In this document: piece after piece, positions 1 to 6,340 of the stretch | How positions within the stretch are numbered: the stretch's first letter is position 1 | Layout: the number at the start of each line of letters is the position of its first letter | Assembly (NCBI GenBank): GCA_033791605.1 | Contig: JASJGJ010000046.1 | Span: 1 to 7,392 of the forward strand | DNA: 7,392 nt | Source of the DNA: Porticoccus sp033791605 | Lineage (GTDB): Bacteria; Pseudomonadota; Gammaproteobacteria; Pseudomonadales; Porticoccaceae | Reading direction: 5' to 3' | Position numbers and translations under genes: made by a program | Notes under the pieces: generated by a model | What the model was told of the DNA's origin: nothing | The model's database searches: none | What the model saw: the letters and a program-made list of their open reading frames with translations, nothing else

Positions 1-278
1 AATACAAACTTACTTGAACGGGGATAACCCATTAGCATGGCAGTACCCAACACAAGTAAAGGTAGTGTGTTAGAAAAGATATGAGCAAAAGAACCATGTA
101 TCAATGGCGCCAACAATATCCCTCTTAATCCTATGATCTCCCTAGGGTAAACGCCGAAATGAATAATTTCCAAACCAAATAGCGCTTCAGTGATTTGAAT
201 TAACCATAATAAAATCACAAACCACAAAATGGTTAATAATGATTTTCGTAAATTATTTGGGGGTGAAAGGGAATTAAT
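1..278 (-). CDS. Rhomboid family intramembrane serine protease, N-terminal part (runs off left edge)
   Basis: This is an open frame of 92 codons whose 3' end lies outside the window. It starts with a hydrophobic first segment (about residues 14-29, rich in L, I, W and V), then reads FGVYPREIIGLRGILLAPL, then the rhomboid signature HGSFAHIFSN. By alignment from memory with E. coli GlpG, H61, H66 and N70 correspond to H145, H150 and the oxyanion residue N154. The catalytic Ser and His would lie in the missing part. Rhomboids cleave transmembrane segments inside the inner membrane. No ATG lies in frame after the upstream stop. The best start is ATT (276-278), with AGGA eight bases upstream; a GTG further in would cut the first membrane segment. 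A start miscall or sequence error is possible. Its relevance here is the GlyGly-CTERM protease encoded nearby, but this looks like a general rhomboid rather than a clear rhombosortase. Confidence 0.82.
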   Translation of the reverse strand, partial: MNSLSPPNNLRKSLLTILWFVILLWLIQITEALFGLEIIHFGVYPREIIGLRGILLAPLIHGSFAHIFSNTLPLLVLGTAMLMGYPRSSKFV

Positions 279-345
279 GTTGCTATCCTATTTATAGTCG
301 GGATCAGACATCTTTTTTATGTGTTATAAATGATCGGAGAAATTT

Positions 346-360
346 AAGGGCTCTGCCCTT
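346..360. terminator. Hairpin, probable intrinsic terminator
   Basis: Perfect 6-bp stem AAGGGC/GCCCTT with a 3-nt loop. The plus strand continues into a run of five T (359-363). The minus strand continues into AAATTT. It lies between the small membrane protein gene and the rhomboid gene, both on the minus strand. The better T-tract is on the plus strand, so as a minus-strand terminator it is only moderate; it may work in both directions. Confidence 0.45.
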
Positions 361-424
361 TTTAATACCTCTCGCCCTGAATATCACACGCCGAGCATGA
401 CCATAAACAGGGGAATAACAGCCA

Positions 425-439
425 GTCACCGAAGGTGAC
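425..439 (-). terminator. Hairpin directly after the stop codon of the 441-971 gene
   Basis: Perfect 6-bp stem GTCACC/GGTGAC with a 3-nt loop (TTC on the minus strand), starting one base after the stop codon. No T-run follows directly. It could be a transcript 3'-end stabiliser, or part of a double terminator together with the hairpin at 346-360. Confidence 0.35.
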
Positions 440-440
440 A

Positions 441-971
441 TCATGAACAGCACTTGCTTAACCTGAATGCAATGGCTAAAGAAACATCCCACATATACTT
501 TTGTATGTCATCAAATGGTGCCTGGAAGACATTGCTGTCACCATCAGATTTAGTCATTTCTATCGAATCCATAACGCCGTCCATGTTGTTATCAATCATA
601 CGGACTTGTAATGGCTGTGCTAATACCGGTGTATCATTTAATGATGCGCCTAAAAATAGTTCTGTTTCAATAACAATTCCCTGGTGATGAGAAAAGGATA
701 AGTACACTTTTTTGTCTTTTCCTGATTCATCACGCCAGGATAGTGTTTCTGTATTATTTTCTTTAAGAAATTGAATCAATAAAGGGTAATTTTTTGGCAA
801 AATCTCATTCTGGAATTTAGTGCGGGATTTATCCTGTAGTTGAACGCCACCAGAATTCGTCTTCGTCTTATTTTGTTGGCCTTCCATCATGCTGCTGGGC
901 AACAAGCCGGCAATCCAGAACCCTACCCCTAAAAATACAAGGAAAATCACTATTTTATTTACGAAACTCAT
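441..971 (-). CDS. Single-pass membrane-anchored protein with an EF-hand-like loop, unknown function
   Basis: The protein has 176 residues and I do not recognise its family. Residues 6-24 form one hydrophobic segment (membrane anchor or uncleaved signal). A polar low-complexity linker (about 28-55) follows, then a probably globular periplasmic part. Residues 127-138 read DNNMDGVMDSIE, with acidic or amide residues at positions 1, 3, 5, 9 and 12 and Gly at 6. This is the pattern of an EF-hand or dockerin-type calcium loop, and only one loop is seen. The C-terminus ends in a Cys pair (CCS). The ATG at 971 is chosen because a later start would lose the hydrophobic segment. It has no clear Shine-Dalgarno sequence, the upstream bases being AT-rich. 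It lies on the same strand as the rhomboid gene and the protease operon, but more than 400 bp from the protease, so co-transcription with the protease is doubtful. Confidence 0.72.
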   Translation of the reverse strand: MSFVNKIVIFLVFLGVGFWIAGLLPSSMMEGQQNKTKTNSGGVQLQDKSRTKFQNEILPKNYPLLIQFLKENNTETLSWRDESGKDKKVYLSFSHHQGIVIETELFLGASLNDTPVLAQPLQVRMIDNNMDGVMDSIEMTKSDGDSNVFQAPFDDIQKYMWDVSLAIAFRLSKCCS

Positions 972-990
972 ATTTATTTATTCAACTGGA

Positions 991-1068
991 TCAGGATAGG
1001 CTAGGAATGACGGCTTCGGGTCGCTTCCTGCCGCTCACAAGATTTTTGCGAAGGACGGCTTTCAGCAT
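991..1068 (-). CDS. Possible 25-residue small ORF with strong ribosome binding site
   Basis: ATG at 1068 is preceded by GGAGG (1077-1081) with an 8-nt spacer, close to an ideal Shine-Dalgarno arrangement. The ORF encodes a basic peptide starting MLKAVLRKNLVSGRKRPEAV and stops at 991-993, 19 nt before the ATG of the membrane protein gene. That gene has no good ribosome binding site, so it could be translationally coupled to this ORF. Against this, the stretch overlaps sequence that looks like a dispersed repeat, the peptide is very short, and no family is recognised. Confidence 0.25.
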   Translation of the reverse strand: MLKAVLRKNLVSGRKRPEAVIPSLS

Positions 1069-1210
1069 AAGGCGATCCTCCGCATTCATCAATTCCTACT
1101 ACTCCATACCCGTAAACCCCCTATCAATGGACACGCTTTTCAATACGTATAAACCAGCCGTTAACACGTCTTAAAGTGTTACCTTCCCATTAACAGATAG
1201 ATCACCCAGC

Positions 1211-1239
1211 TGTCCGTTAACCCCCGATTTACGGACACC
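1211..1239. repeat. 29-bp palindromic repeat, copy 1
   Basis: Begins TGTCCGTTAAC and ends ATTTACGGACACC. The second copy at 5930-5958 is in the same orientation and identical at 26 of 29 positions, with all differences in the five central bases. The 10-bp arms are inverted with one mismatch and a 7-nt loop, so the copy can form a hairpin. It lies downstream of the protease gene. Confidence 0.75.
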
Positions 1240-1246
1240 GTCCATA

Positions 1247-1273
1247 GGCCTCGTCTAACAGCGCCTCGAGGCC
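1247..1273. repeat. Inverted repeat GGCCTCG/CGAGGCC
   Basis: Perfect 7-bp G+C-rich arms separated by 13 nt, starting 8 nt after the 29-bp repeat. There is no T-run, so it is not a classical terminator. It may belong to the same repeated unit as the neighbouring palindrome. Confidence 0.45.
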
Positions 1274-1413
1274 AGGAGACTCCCCTCACCTGGTCGATCA
1301 CCTGTTTGGTCCATTCAATATAGGCTCTTCGGCGCTCTATCAACCAACCCAGGGGCGGTTTCACGGCCGCATCCCGTAAATTATTTATTTTGTCGTCATT
1401 TCATACTTTAAGA

Positions 1414-4400
1414 CTACTTAATGATCGATGATCTATATTGACCAAGCGACCTCCACAGCAGAAAAACAAATAGCAACACGAACAGATTTAACAGGCTAAG
1501 AGAACCACCACCTCCGCCACCTCCACTGCTACCGGATGATCCACCAGAGGAATACGCTCTTACTGCTACAGTTGCTGATGTTGTACCAACGTTTCCTGCC
1601 GCATCGCTAGCACTAAAGGTTACTGTCGTTGTTGCTCCGGCAGGGAAAGTAACTGGTGCATTATTTGTAATCGAACCTACAACCCCCACGTTATCGGTAG
1701 CTGTGACACTATTAAGGAAAGCAGCAATAGTTGCGTCAGCGGCAGGTGCGCCAGAGGCACTTGTAGCATCAACAGTGATGTTAGCTGGCGGAGCTACAAC
1801 TGGGTCTATGATATCAGCAACAGGAACAACAACGCCGGTTGCCGATAGTGATATCACGACATCTCCGCCTTGACCATCGCTGCCAATTGTCAAATTACCT
1901 ACTTCTGTACCGGCTTGCGTTGCCGTATAACTAACATTAATAGTCAAAGCTTGGTTTCGAGGAACCCGTGTATTTATCCCATTATGAGTAAAGTTGCTAT
2001 TATCTGAGGTGATGTTGATGATCTTCACATCACTATTGCCAGAATTAGTTAGCGTAACCGACAACTGGCCAGAGCTGCCAATACCAACATCACCAAAATC
2101 AAGAATGACGTTATCTGGTGTCAAGCTCCCGGTAAGCGTACGTACACCAGCTCGATGCATAGTGGGCATGGCGACCGCATATAAATTCACATCTTCCAAA
2201 GAACCACTGCCTTGCCAACTGGCATCCAATGCCCGGCGACTAGCAGAAATTAGTCCCGCCTGTGCTGCACTTGCTGGTGCCTGCATAGTGACATAATCAT
2301 CCCCTCCCCAGAATGAGGGTATGCTCCAAAATTCTGATGTATCCCATCCATTGGAATATACAGAATTTGCAATCTGTTGCTCAAAATCAATGCTAACTGT
2401 TTCTGAATAGATCAAACCACTGACACCAAAATCCGTGTAATCCAACAAGTCTAAAGCAACCACAAAATTATTGTTAGAAGCGAAACTGGGATAACCAATA
2501 TCAATGTCCGGACTTTGATTAGGGAAGGGGAAAAAGAACTGAGCTGACCTTATGTCAAAAATTCCAATCGACCAATAACGATACCCAGCACCGCCGCTAC
2601 ATAAACTGTTGGGCGTTGACAAACAATTTAACGCATCAAATACAATGTTGTTACTGGTGTAATCAAACGCCAATGAGTCTGCATAAAAAATTGTATTCGC
2701 AGTTACTGTGGGATCCCCCTGATAATTTTGAGGAATAATTGGATAAGCGCTCACATTTCCACTGTTATAAAAATCGACTACATATAAGTTATTATCCGTC
2801 TCTAAGATAGTGGTGTAAACGACATAACGCCCATCAGGAGATATGGCAATACTGGATATATCTCCTGAAGTTGTTTGTGCTAGATCCGTGCCTCCTAGAA
2901 CAGCGAGATATACATTATTATCTGATGCGACGTAATAGTAGTCTGTCCCTGTAGATCCGGTATATGCAGCAGGCTTTGTATAAGCGGCAGACAAATCGCC
3001 AAAGTCATTATTGTATGGGCCAATATCTAATCCTGGGTTGTAACCAGTAAATGGATTCCCCATTGTTTGTGTATAAAGTTCGAAATTCTCAGCTATATTG
3101 TCATGCGTACCATCAACCGGATACATGTAAACCATCACATCATCACCGCTCACCGGATCGATTTGGCTTGGAGTGGTATCTGATGGTGTATTATTCCCTC
3201 CTTCGACAATTCCAACAGCATCAAATGCTGCAACAACTGCTTGCGCTTGGGGAGAGCCTTGCCCATATAGATCTTCTGCTGCTTGAATCAAGGCATGGCG
3301 AGCATCGATAAATTGTGATGACTGGGCAAGATATGTCGTTAAGGCTCGATAATAAATTTGCTCTGTATCTGCACGACCAATGCTGGCGCCCAAACTTTCA
3401 ATACTCAGACCCTCAGCAATTAAATAAGCGGCACGATTTGGAATACCACTATTAATATGTACTCCACCATTATCAGTATCCGGGGTATTAGGGAGATTTT
3501 GGTATTCATCCATATGCGCAGGTTGGCCACCCAGCCCATTAGCCGGATTTTGCATATCACGCAAATATCCCGGATTTGCTATTGTGCAATCTTCACCCAT
3601 CAACCAATCGCCGCGGTCCACCATTGCACCGAACACATCAGCAAAAGATTCGTTTAATGCTCCACTTTGATTCTCATAAATCAAACTTGCCGAAGACTCG
3701 ATTATACCGTGACTCATTTCATGGCCCGCCACATCTAAACAGCCTGCTAATGGTGAGAATCTAGCTCCACCATCACCATAAACCATCGATACCCCATTCC
3801 AGAATGCATTTTCTAAATTTTGCTCGTAGTGAATTACTACTAATAAGTTTTTATTATTGTCATCAATGCTGTTTCTGCCAAATGTATTCAGATAATAGTC
3901 GTATACTTGACGGGTGTGATAAGCAGCGCTGACAGCCACTGAATCCTGCCAATTTGTTTGAGTGCTATTGGTGTTGTGAAACAATGCACTACCATCGAGG
4001 TTGTTGGCGTTAAGAATGTATGTATCACCAGTCGATTGTGGGCCATCGGCTACGGGGTCAGTATTTTGAACTGCTGTCGGGGTACTTGGATCAATTAAAA
4101 AATACATTGTAGAAGCTGAATCGTACCAAGCATTAAATGTTTGGGTTTGACCATTAAGATCAGTACCGTTGGCTGAGACAACATTCTGATGAATGTTATT
4201 AATTTTATGGGTTACCACACCGGTTTCGGCGTTAATAAAATAAATCCAACGCTGATCAATAGTAGGACTTACATCAACCTTAAAGGTTGATACCATTGAA
4301 CCATCATCTTTAGTATATACAACCAACTCGCTTTCAGCTGGTTCTGGCAAAGGTCCCGTTAGATTTAGATCAGACAGCACTATCGCGATTGAGTCTTCCG

Positions 4401-5157
4401 CCTTTATATTAGGAGTGGTATTCAAATTAGTTGGGGTCGGCTCATAGCGACCCTGAAACAGATACACGCCATCATTTTTATCCAGGTGCACTAATACTTG
4501 TTTCCCCCATATAGGCACACCATTAATTTTTTGTTGATAACTATAGTGAGTTTTGTCTTGCGTATCAGTGGACTTTTTAACGAGCGCCAACTCTTTTCCT
4601 GGATCATTTAGTTTAAGCAATGCTCTGTTTTCAATTAAAAACTGCCTTGCTACTGAATCTTTGCTTGGTTTAGTTTTGCTTATCCCCGAAAAACTCGGCT
4701 TAATGCTAGCACCTTGAGGCTTGATAAGAGCGGGGGGTCCCGTGGCTTTACTAAATGATACTTTGATACCGCCAGATTCTTTCATTTGCACATTCAATGC
4801 TTTTAAGTTTTCCCCCTGTGTTTTACTGATAATTGCGATATTTCTGGTTTTTGCGATTGCTTTAACAGTCTTCAATTGTTGTGTGAGAGATCGATACAGT
4901 TGTTGGCCTGCCAATTTAGAACTGGGTGGCAGTATTGTGGCACTTTTGTTCCGTTGTCGATTGGGGTGTCGGGGGACACCATTGGTCAGTGTTTGTGCTT
5001 GTAATCTTGTCTGACTAATCAAGCTCGGTGGGGTGGCTAATTGATACATTTGACTTGTCGAAGCGTATACAACGCTCCCAAGCCCCAAGGTCAAAAAAAC
5101 CGCAGTCAATCCAACATAAATTTTCTGTAATGTGCGACTCCCGTTAGCTTGATACAT
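1414..5157 (-). CDS. Secreted M4 (thermolysin-like) metalloprotease with GlyGly-CTERM tail
   Basis: A 1247-residue zinc endopeptidase precursor. Order of parts: signal peptide (about 1-32, likely cut after VYA); long polar region; FTP propeptide (about 165-240, INGVPIWGKQVLVHLD); PepSY (about 275-323); M4 catalytic domain (about 330-650). Zinc site: HEMSH (479-483) and E503, spaced 20 residues as in thermolysin. D507, Y494 and the catalytic H567 in DNGGVHINSG are also present. The calcium site seems partial: L519 sits where thermolysin has E187. Then come PD40/TolB-like blades (about 720-960, clearest at AISPDGRYVVY), an ASPM/Hydin-like choice-of-anchor domain (about 1013-1108) and a HYR-like domain (about 1115-1200). 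The end is a Ser/Gly tract, a hydrophobic segment SLSLLNLFVLLFVFLLW and basic residues, i.e. a GlyGly-CTERM signal read by rhombosortase, normally for type II-secreted proteins. The ATG has AGGGGA with 8-nt spacing. It is the second gene of an operon with the lipoprotein. Confidence 0.95.
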   Translation of the reverse strand: MYQANGSRTLQKIYVGLTAVFLTLGLGSVVYASTSQMYQLATPPSLISQTRLQAQTLTNGVPRHPNRQRNKSATILPPSSKLAGQQLYRSLTQQLKTVKAIAKTRNIAIISKTQGENLKALNVQMKESGGIKVSFSKATGPPALIKPQGASIKPSFSGISKTKPSKDSVARQFLIENRALLKLNDPGKELALVKKSTDTQDKTHYSYQQKINGVPIWGKQVLVHLDKNDGVYLFQGRYEPTPTNLNTTPNIKAEDSIAIVLSDLNLTGPLPEPAESELVVYTKDDGSMVSTFKVDVSPTIDQRWIYFINAETGVVTHKINNIHQNVVSANGTDLNGQTQTFNAWYDSASTMYFLIDPSTPTAVQNTDPVADGPQSTGDTYILNANNLDGSALFHNTNSTQTNWQDSVAVSAAYHTRQVYDYYLNTFGRNSIDDNNKNLLVVIHYEQNLENAFWNGVSMVYGDGGARFSPLAGCLDVAGHEMSHGIIESSASLIYENQSGALNESFADVFGAMVDRGDWLMGEDCTIANPGYLRDMQNPANGLGGQPAHMDEYQNLPNTPDTDNGGVHINSGIPNRAAYLIAEGLSIESLGASIGRADTEQIYYRALTTYLAQSSQFIDARHALIQAAEDLYGQGSPQAQAVVAAFDAVGIVEGGNNTPSDTTPSQIDPVSGDDVMVYMYPVDGTHDNIAENFELYTQTMGNPFTGYNPGLDIGPYNNDFGDLSAAYTKPAAYTGSTGTDYYYVASDNNVYLAVLGGTDLAQTTSGDISSIAISPDGRYVVYTTILETDNNLYVVDFYNSGNVSAYPIIPQNYQGDPTVTANTIFYADSLAFDYTSNNIVFDALNCLSTPNSLCSGGAGYRYWSIGIFDIRSAQFFFPFPNQSPDIDIGYPSFASNNNFVVALDLLDYTDFGVSGLIYSETVSIDFEQQIANSVYSNGWDTSEFWSIPSFWGGDDYVTMQAPASAAQAGLISASRRALDASWQGSGSLEDVNLYAVAMPTMHRAGVRTLTGSLTPDNVILDFGDVGIGSSGQLSVTLTNSGNSDVKIINITSDNSNFTHNGINTRVPRNQALTINVSYTATQAGTEVGNLTIGSDGQGGDVVISLSATGVVVPVADIIDPVVAPPANITVDATSASGAPAADATIAAFLNSVTATDNVGVVGSITNNAPVTFPAGATTTVTFSASDAAGNVGTTSATVAVRAYSSGGSSGSSGGGGGGGSLSLLNLFVLLFVFLLWRSLGQYRSSIIK

Positions 5158-5165
5158 AGATCACT

Positions 5166-5171
5166 TCCCCT
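5166..5171 (-). promoter_or_regulatory. Ribosome binding site of the M4 protease gene
   Basis: AGGGGA on the minus strand, 8 nt before the ATG at 5157. It lies inside the 29-nt gap after the lipoprotein stop codon and supports independent initiation at this ATG. Confidence 0.7.
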
Positions 5172-5186
5172 TTACGACTAGATTGT

Positions 5187-5807
5187 TCAATTTAATGTTT
5201 GAGTGCCCGTTATTCTGTGGATTATCGTTGCGTCATTCGCATTCACGAATAGGAACTCCCTCATTAATCCCTTTGTTATAGTCAATCGATAGGTCAAATA
5301 TTTTTTTCCATTTTTTTCCAAAATTGATAGCTCTCTTTTTTTAATTTTCCATCCCTGCCTACCCCATTGCTCAGACTGCTGTACTGCAATACCAGCTTCC
5401 TCAAGTGAAATAGCCGGTATAATATTTAATGTGTTTAACCCTTCCAGCACTTCTCCGCTTACTCGATAGACTGAATTATCTTCATCAAGGTGAACAAGTA
5501 CCTGTCTACCCCAAACGGACACCCCCTGATAAACCTGTTGAAACTTCAAATGTTTCTTTTCTAGTTTATCTACATTTACGCTGATCAATTTCAATTGAAC
5601 CTTTGGATTGTGGAGATTGTATTTTACTTTTTCATTCTCCAGATGCAGAAAGGCTTGTTTGAGAAGTTGCGAAGTTTGTTGATTATCAGCCCCATTAAAT
5701 GGTGTATTATTTTTTTTAAAGGGATGCAAGACATTATTAATTTCAGATGACACACACCCCATTGATATCGTTGCCAGAAAAAATATACAGGCCACCAACA
5801 TTTTCAT
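5187..5807 (-). CDS. Free-standing FTP-PepSY lipoprotein, putative partner of the M4 protease
   Basis: A 206-residue protein. The start at 5807 is preferred over an in-frame ATG at 5861 because GAGG lies 8 nt upstream and the product then begins with a proper lipoprotein signal: MK, a hydrophobic core (about 3-14), then ISMGC with C18 as the lipidated residue. Val at +2 fits outer-membrane sorting. Residues about 45-120 match an FTP domain: YQGVSVWGRQVLVHLD parallels INGVPIWGKQVLVHLD in the protease propeptide. Residues about 133-200 match PepSY, ending in FLFVNANDATIIHRI, parallel to IYFINAETGVVTHKI in the protease. There is no catalytic domain. In M4 proteases these two domains inhibit the enzyme and help it fold, so the likely role here is a membrane-tethered inhibitor or folding factor acting in trans. 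That role is inferred. It precedes the protease gene by 29 nt on the same strand, almost certainly as one operon. The lipobox is slightly atypical (Ser at -3, Met at -2). Confidence 0.85.
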   Translation of the reverse strand: MKMLVACIFFLATISMGCVSSEINNVLHPFKKNNTPFNGADNQQTSQLLKQAFLHLENEKVKYNLHNPKVQLKLISVNVDKLEKKHLKFQQVYQGVSVWGRQVLVHLDEDNSVYRVSGEVLEGLNTLNIIPAISLEEAGIAVQQSEQWGRQGWKIKKRELSILEKNGKKYLTYRLTITKGLMREFLFVNANDATIIHRITGTQTLN

Positions 5808-5815
5808 AAATAAAG

Positions 5816-5819
5816 CCTC
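5816..5819 (-). promoter_or_regulatory. Ribosome binding site that sets the lipoprotein start
   Basis: GAGG on the minus strand, 8 nt before the ATG at 5807. The alternative upstream ATG at 5861 would place 18 mostly polar residues before the signal peptide, so this site decides the start. Confidence 0.6.
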
Positions 5820-5859
5820 ATCAAATATGTATAGATAAGAGTGTATTTTGGGCACACCC

Positions 5860-5873
5860 ATTATTTTAATAAT
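5860..5873. repeat. AT-rich palindrome, possible operator
   Basis: ATTATT-TT-AATAAT, with perfect 6-bp arms around a 2-nt centre, about 53 nt upstream of the lipoprotein ATG. It is placed where a regulator of the protease operon could bind, but such AT-rich palindromes also arise by chance. Confidence 0.25.
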
Positions 5874-5929
5874 CCCTAACTCAACTATTCACCTGAAAGG
5901 CCTGTCAAAAAAGCTTTCCCATTCCACCG

Positions 5930-5958
5930 TGTCCGTTAACTCACAATTTACGGACACC
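5930..5958. repeat. 29-bp palindromic repeat, copy 2
   Basis: Same orientation as the copy at 1211-1239, differing at three central positions (TCACA in place of CCCCG). The hairpin is one pair longer here because G5929 pairs with C5957. It lies upstream of the lipoprotein-protease operon, so the two copies bracket the operon as direct repeats. Confidence 0.75.
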
Positions 5959-5967
5959 CTCAGGGTG
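5955..5967. repeat. Short palindrome CACCCT-C-AGGGTG
   Basis: Perfect 6-bp arms around one base, overlapping the last bases of the 29-bp repeat. Pairing here competes with the last pairs of the repeat hairpin. GGGACGCCC follows, giving further alternative pairing. Function unknown. Confidence 0.35.
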
Positions 5968-6152
5968 GGACGCCCTAGCGGACAGCACACTCACTGCACG
6001 ATGGCACCCGGCGTATCAAAGTGAGATCACCACCTGCTCCTGCTTCTTTATATAGGTAGTCCTCTCCCAACCCACATACTCTCACAATAAACCCAGATTT
6101 ACTGTAAGGAACACCCTAAAAATCCAACAATATCAATAATTTGTGTAAGAAA

Positions 6153-6296
6153 TCAGACCCAATCTGCGAACACACCCTTGGGCTGCAGCGGGTACCACAA
6201 CCGGTTACGTTTCAGGTACACCTCAACACCCGCAATAGCGCCTTGGTAGGAGCAAAACAGTGTCTTTAGCCTAAGCTCCCTTGAAAAACTCCATAA
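6153..6296 (-). pseudogene. Possible C-terminal coding remnant, unrecognised
   Basis: An open minus-strand frame of 47 codons ends at TGA (6153-6155) and has no in-frame ATG before the preceding stop. The translation has a protein-like composition, with YQGAIAGVEVYLKRN followed by RLWYPLQPKGVFADWV. It may be the tail of a gene cut off when the toxin-antitoxin module arrived. I do not recognise the family, and at this length a chance ORF is a real alternative. Confidence 0.2.
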
Positions 6297-6309
6297 TTAG
6301 AGCAATACT
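6281..6309 (+). promoter_or_regulatory. Candidate sigma-70 promoter of the toxin-antitoxin operon
   Basis: TTGAAA (6281-6286, 5 of 6 to consensus), a 17-nt spacer, then AATACT (6304-6309, 4 of 6). It sits about 30 nt before the antitoxin start, giving a short leader. Confidence 0.45.
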
Positions 6310-6322
6310 AAGGATAACTCTA
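6298..6322. promoter_or_regulatory. Candidate autoregulatory operator, inverted repeat TAGAG/CTCTA
   Basis: Perfect 5-bp arms (6298-6302 and 6318-6322) with centres 20 nt apart, about two helical turns, flanking the proposed -10. Xre/MbcA-type antitoxins commonly repress their own promoter through such repeats. The arms are short, so this stays tentative. Confidence 0.3.
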
Positions 6323-6327
6323 TATAT

Positions 6328-6331
6328 GGAG
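6328..6331 (+). promoter_or_regulatory. Ribosome binding site that sets the antitoxin start
   Basis: GGAG ends 9 nt before the ATG at 6341. An earlier in-frame ATG at 6326 has AGGA 11 nt upstream and remains possible. The TTG at 6281 overlaps the proposed -35 and has no ribosome binding site. Confidence 0.5.
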
Positions 6332-6340
6332 ATTCATCAC

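Larger units (their letters stand above)
972..1413. other. Intergenic interval with hairpins and repeats, no convincing full gene
   Basis: About 440 bp downstream of the protease gene. It holds a hairpin with 6-bp arms TAACAC/GTGTTA (1162-1181), one copy of a 29-bp palindromic repeat, a 7-bp inverted repeat, and a short ORF near the membrane protein gene. The stretch around 1007-1040, reading ATGACGGCTTCGGGTCGC, resembles dispersed intergenic repeats I recall from gammaproteobacteria. That resemblance is from memory only. No terminator with a T-run was found for the protease operon. Confidence 0.5.
5808..6280. other. Divergent intergenic interval between protease operon and toxin-antitoxin operon
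   Basis: About 470 bp. It must carry the promoter of the minus-strand lipoprotein-protease operon, but no well-matched promoter was found. A perfect TTGACA (minus strand, 5903-5908) has no acceptable -10 at 16-18 nt. It contains an AT-rich palindrome, the second 29-bp repeat, a G+C-rich hairpin and a possible minus-strand coding remnant. No RNA gene is recognised. Confidence 0.5.

Noticed and set aside
304..492. Minus-strand 62-codon ORF overlapping the end of the membrane protein gene
   Set aside because: It overlaps a better-supported gene in another frame, runs through both hairpins and has no recognisable features.
1253..1345. Possible integron attC site: GTCTAACAGCGCCTCGAGG resembles an attC end, with a loosely similar AGCGCC-containing stretch (GGCGCTCT on plus) near 1331-1338
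   Set aside because: No matching GTTRRRY core site at the other end and no symmetrical inner arms, so the resemblance is only partial.
1179..1364. Minus-strand 61-codon ORF with a GTG start downstream of the protease
   Set aside because: It runs through both the 29-bp palindrome and the 7-bp inverted repeat, matches no family I know, and its second half is clearly repeat sequence read as protein. Its first half (about 1270-1364) looks somewhat protein-like, so a remnant is not excluded.
5808..5861. Longer lipoprotein start at 5861, adding 18 residues
   Set aside because: The extension is polar and would bury the lipoprotein signal; the ATG at 5807 has GAGG at the right distance.
5903..5908. 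Perfect TTGACA on the minus strand upstream of the lipoprotein gene as a -35 box
   Set aside because: At 15-18 nt spacing the -10 candidates (TAGTTG, AGTTGA, GTTGAG, TTGAGT) are all poor, so no promoter is called.
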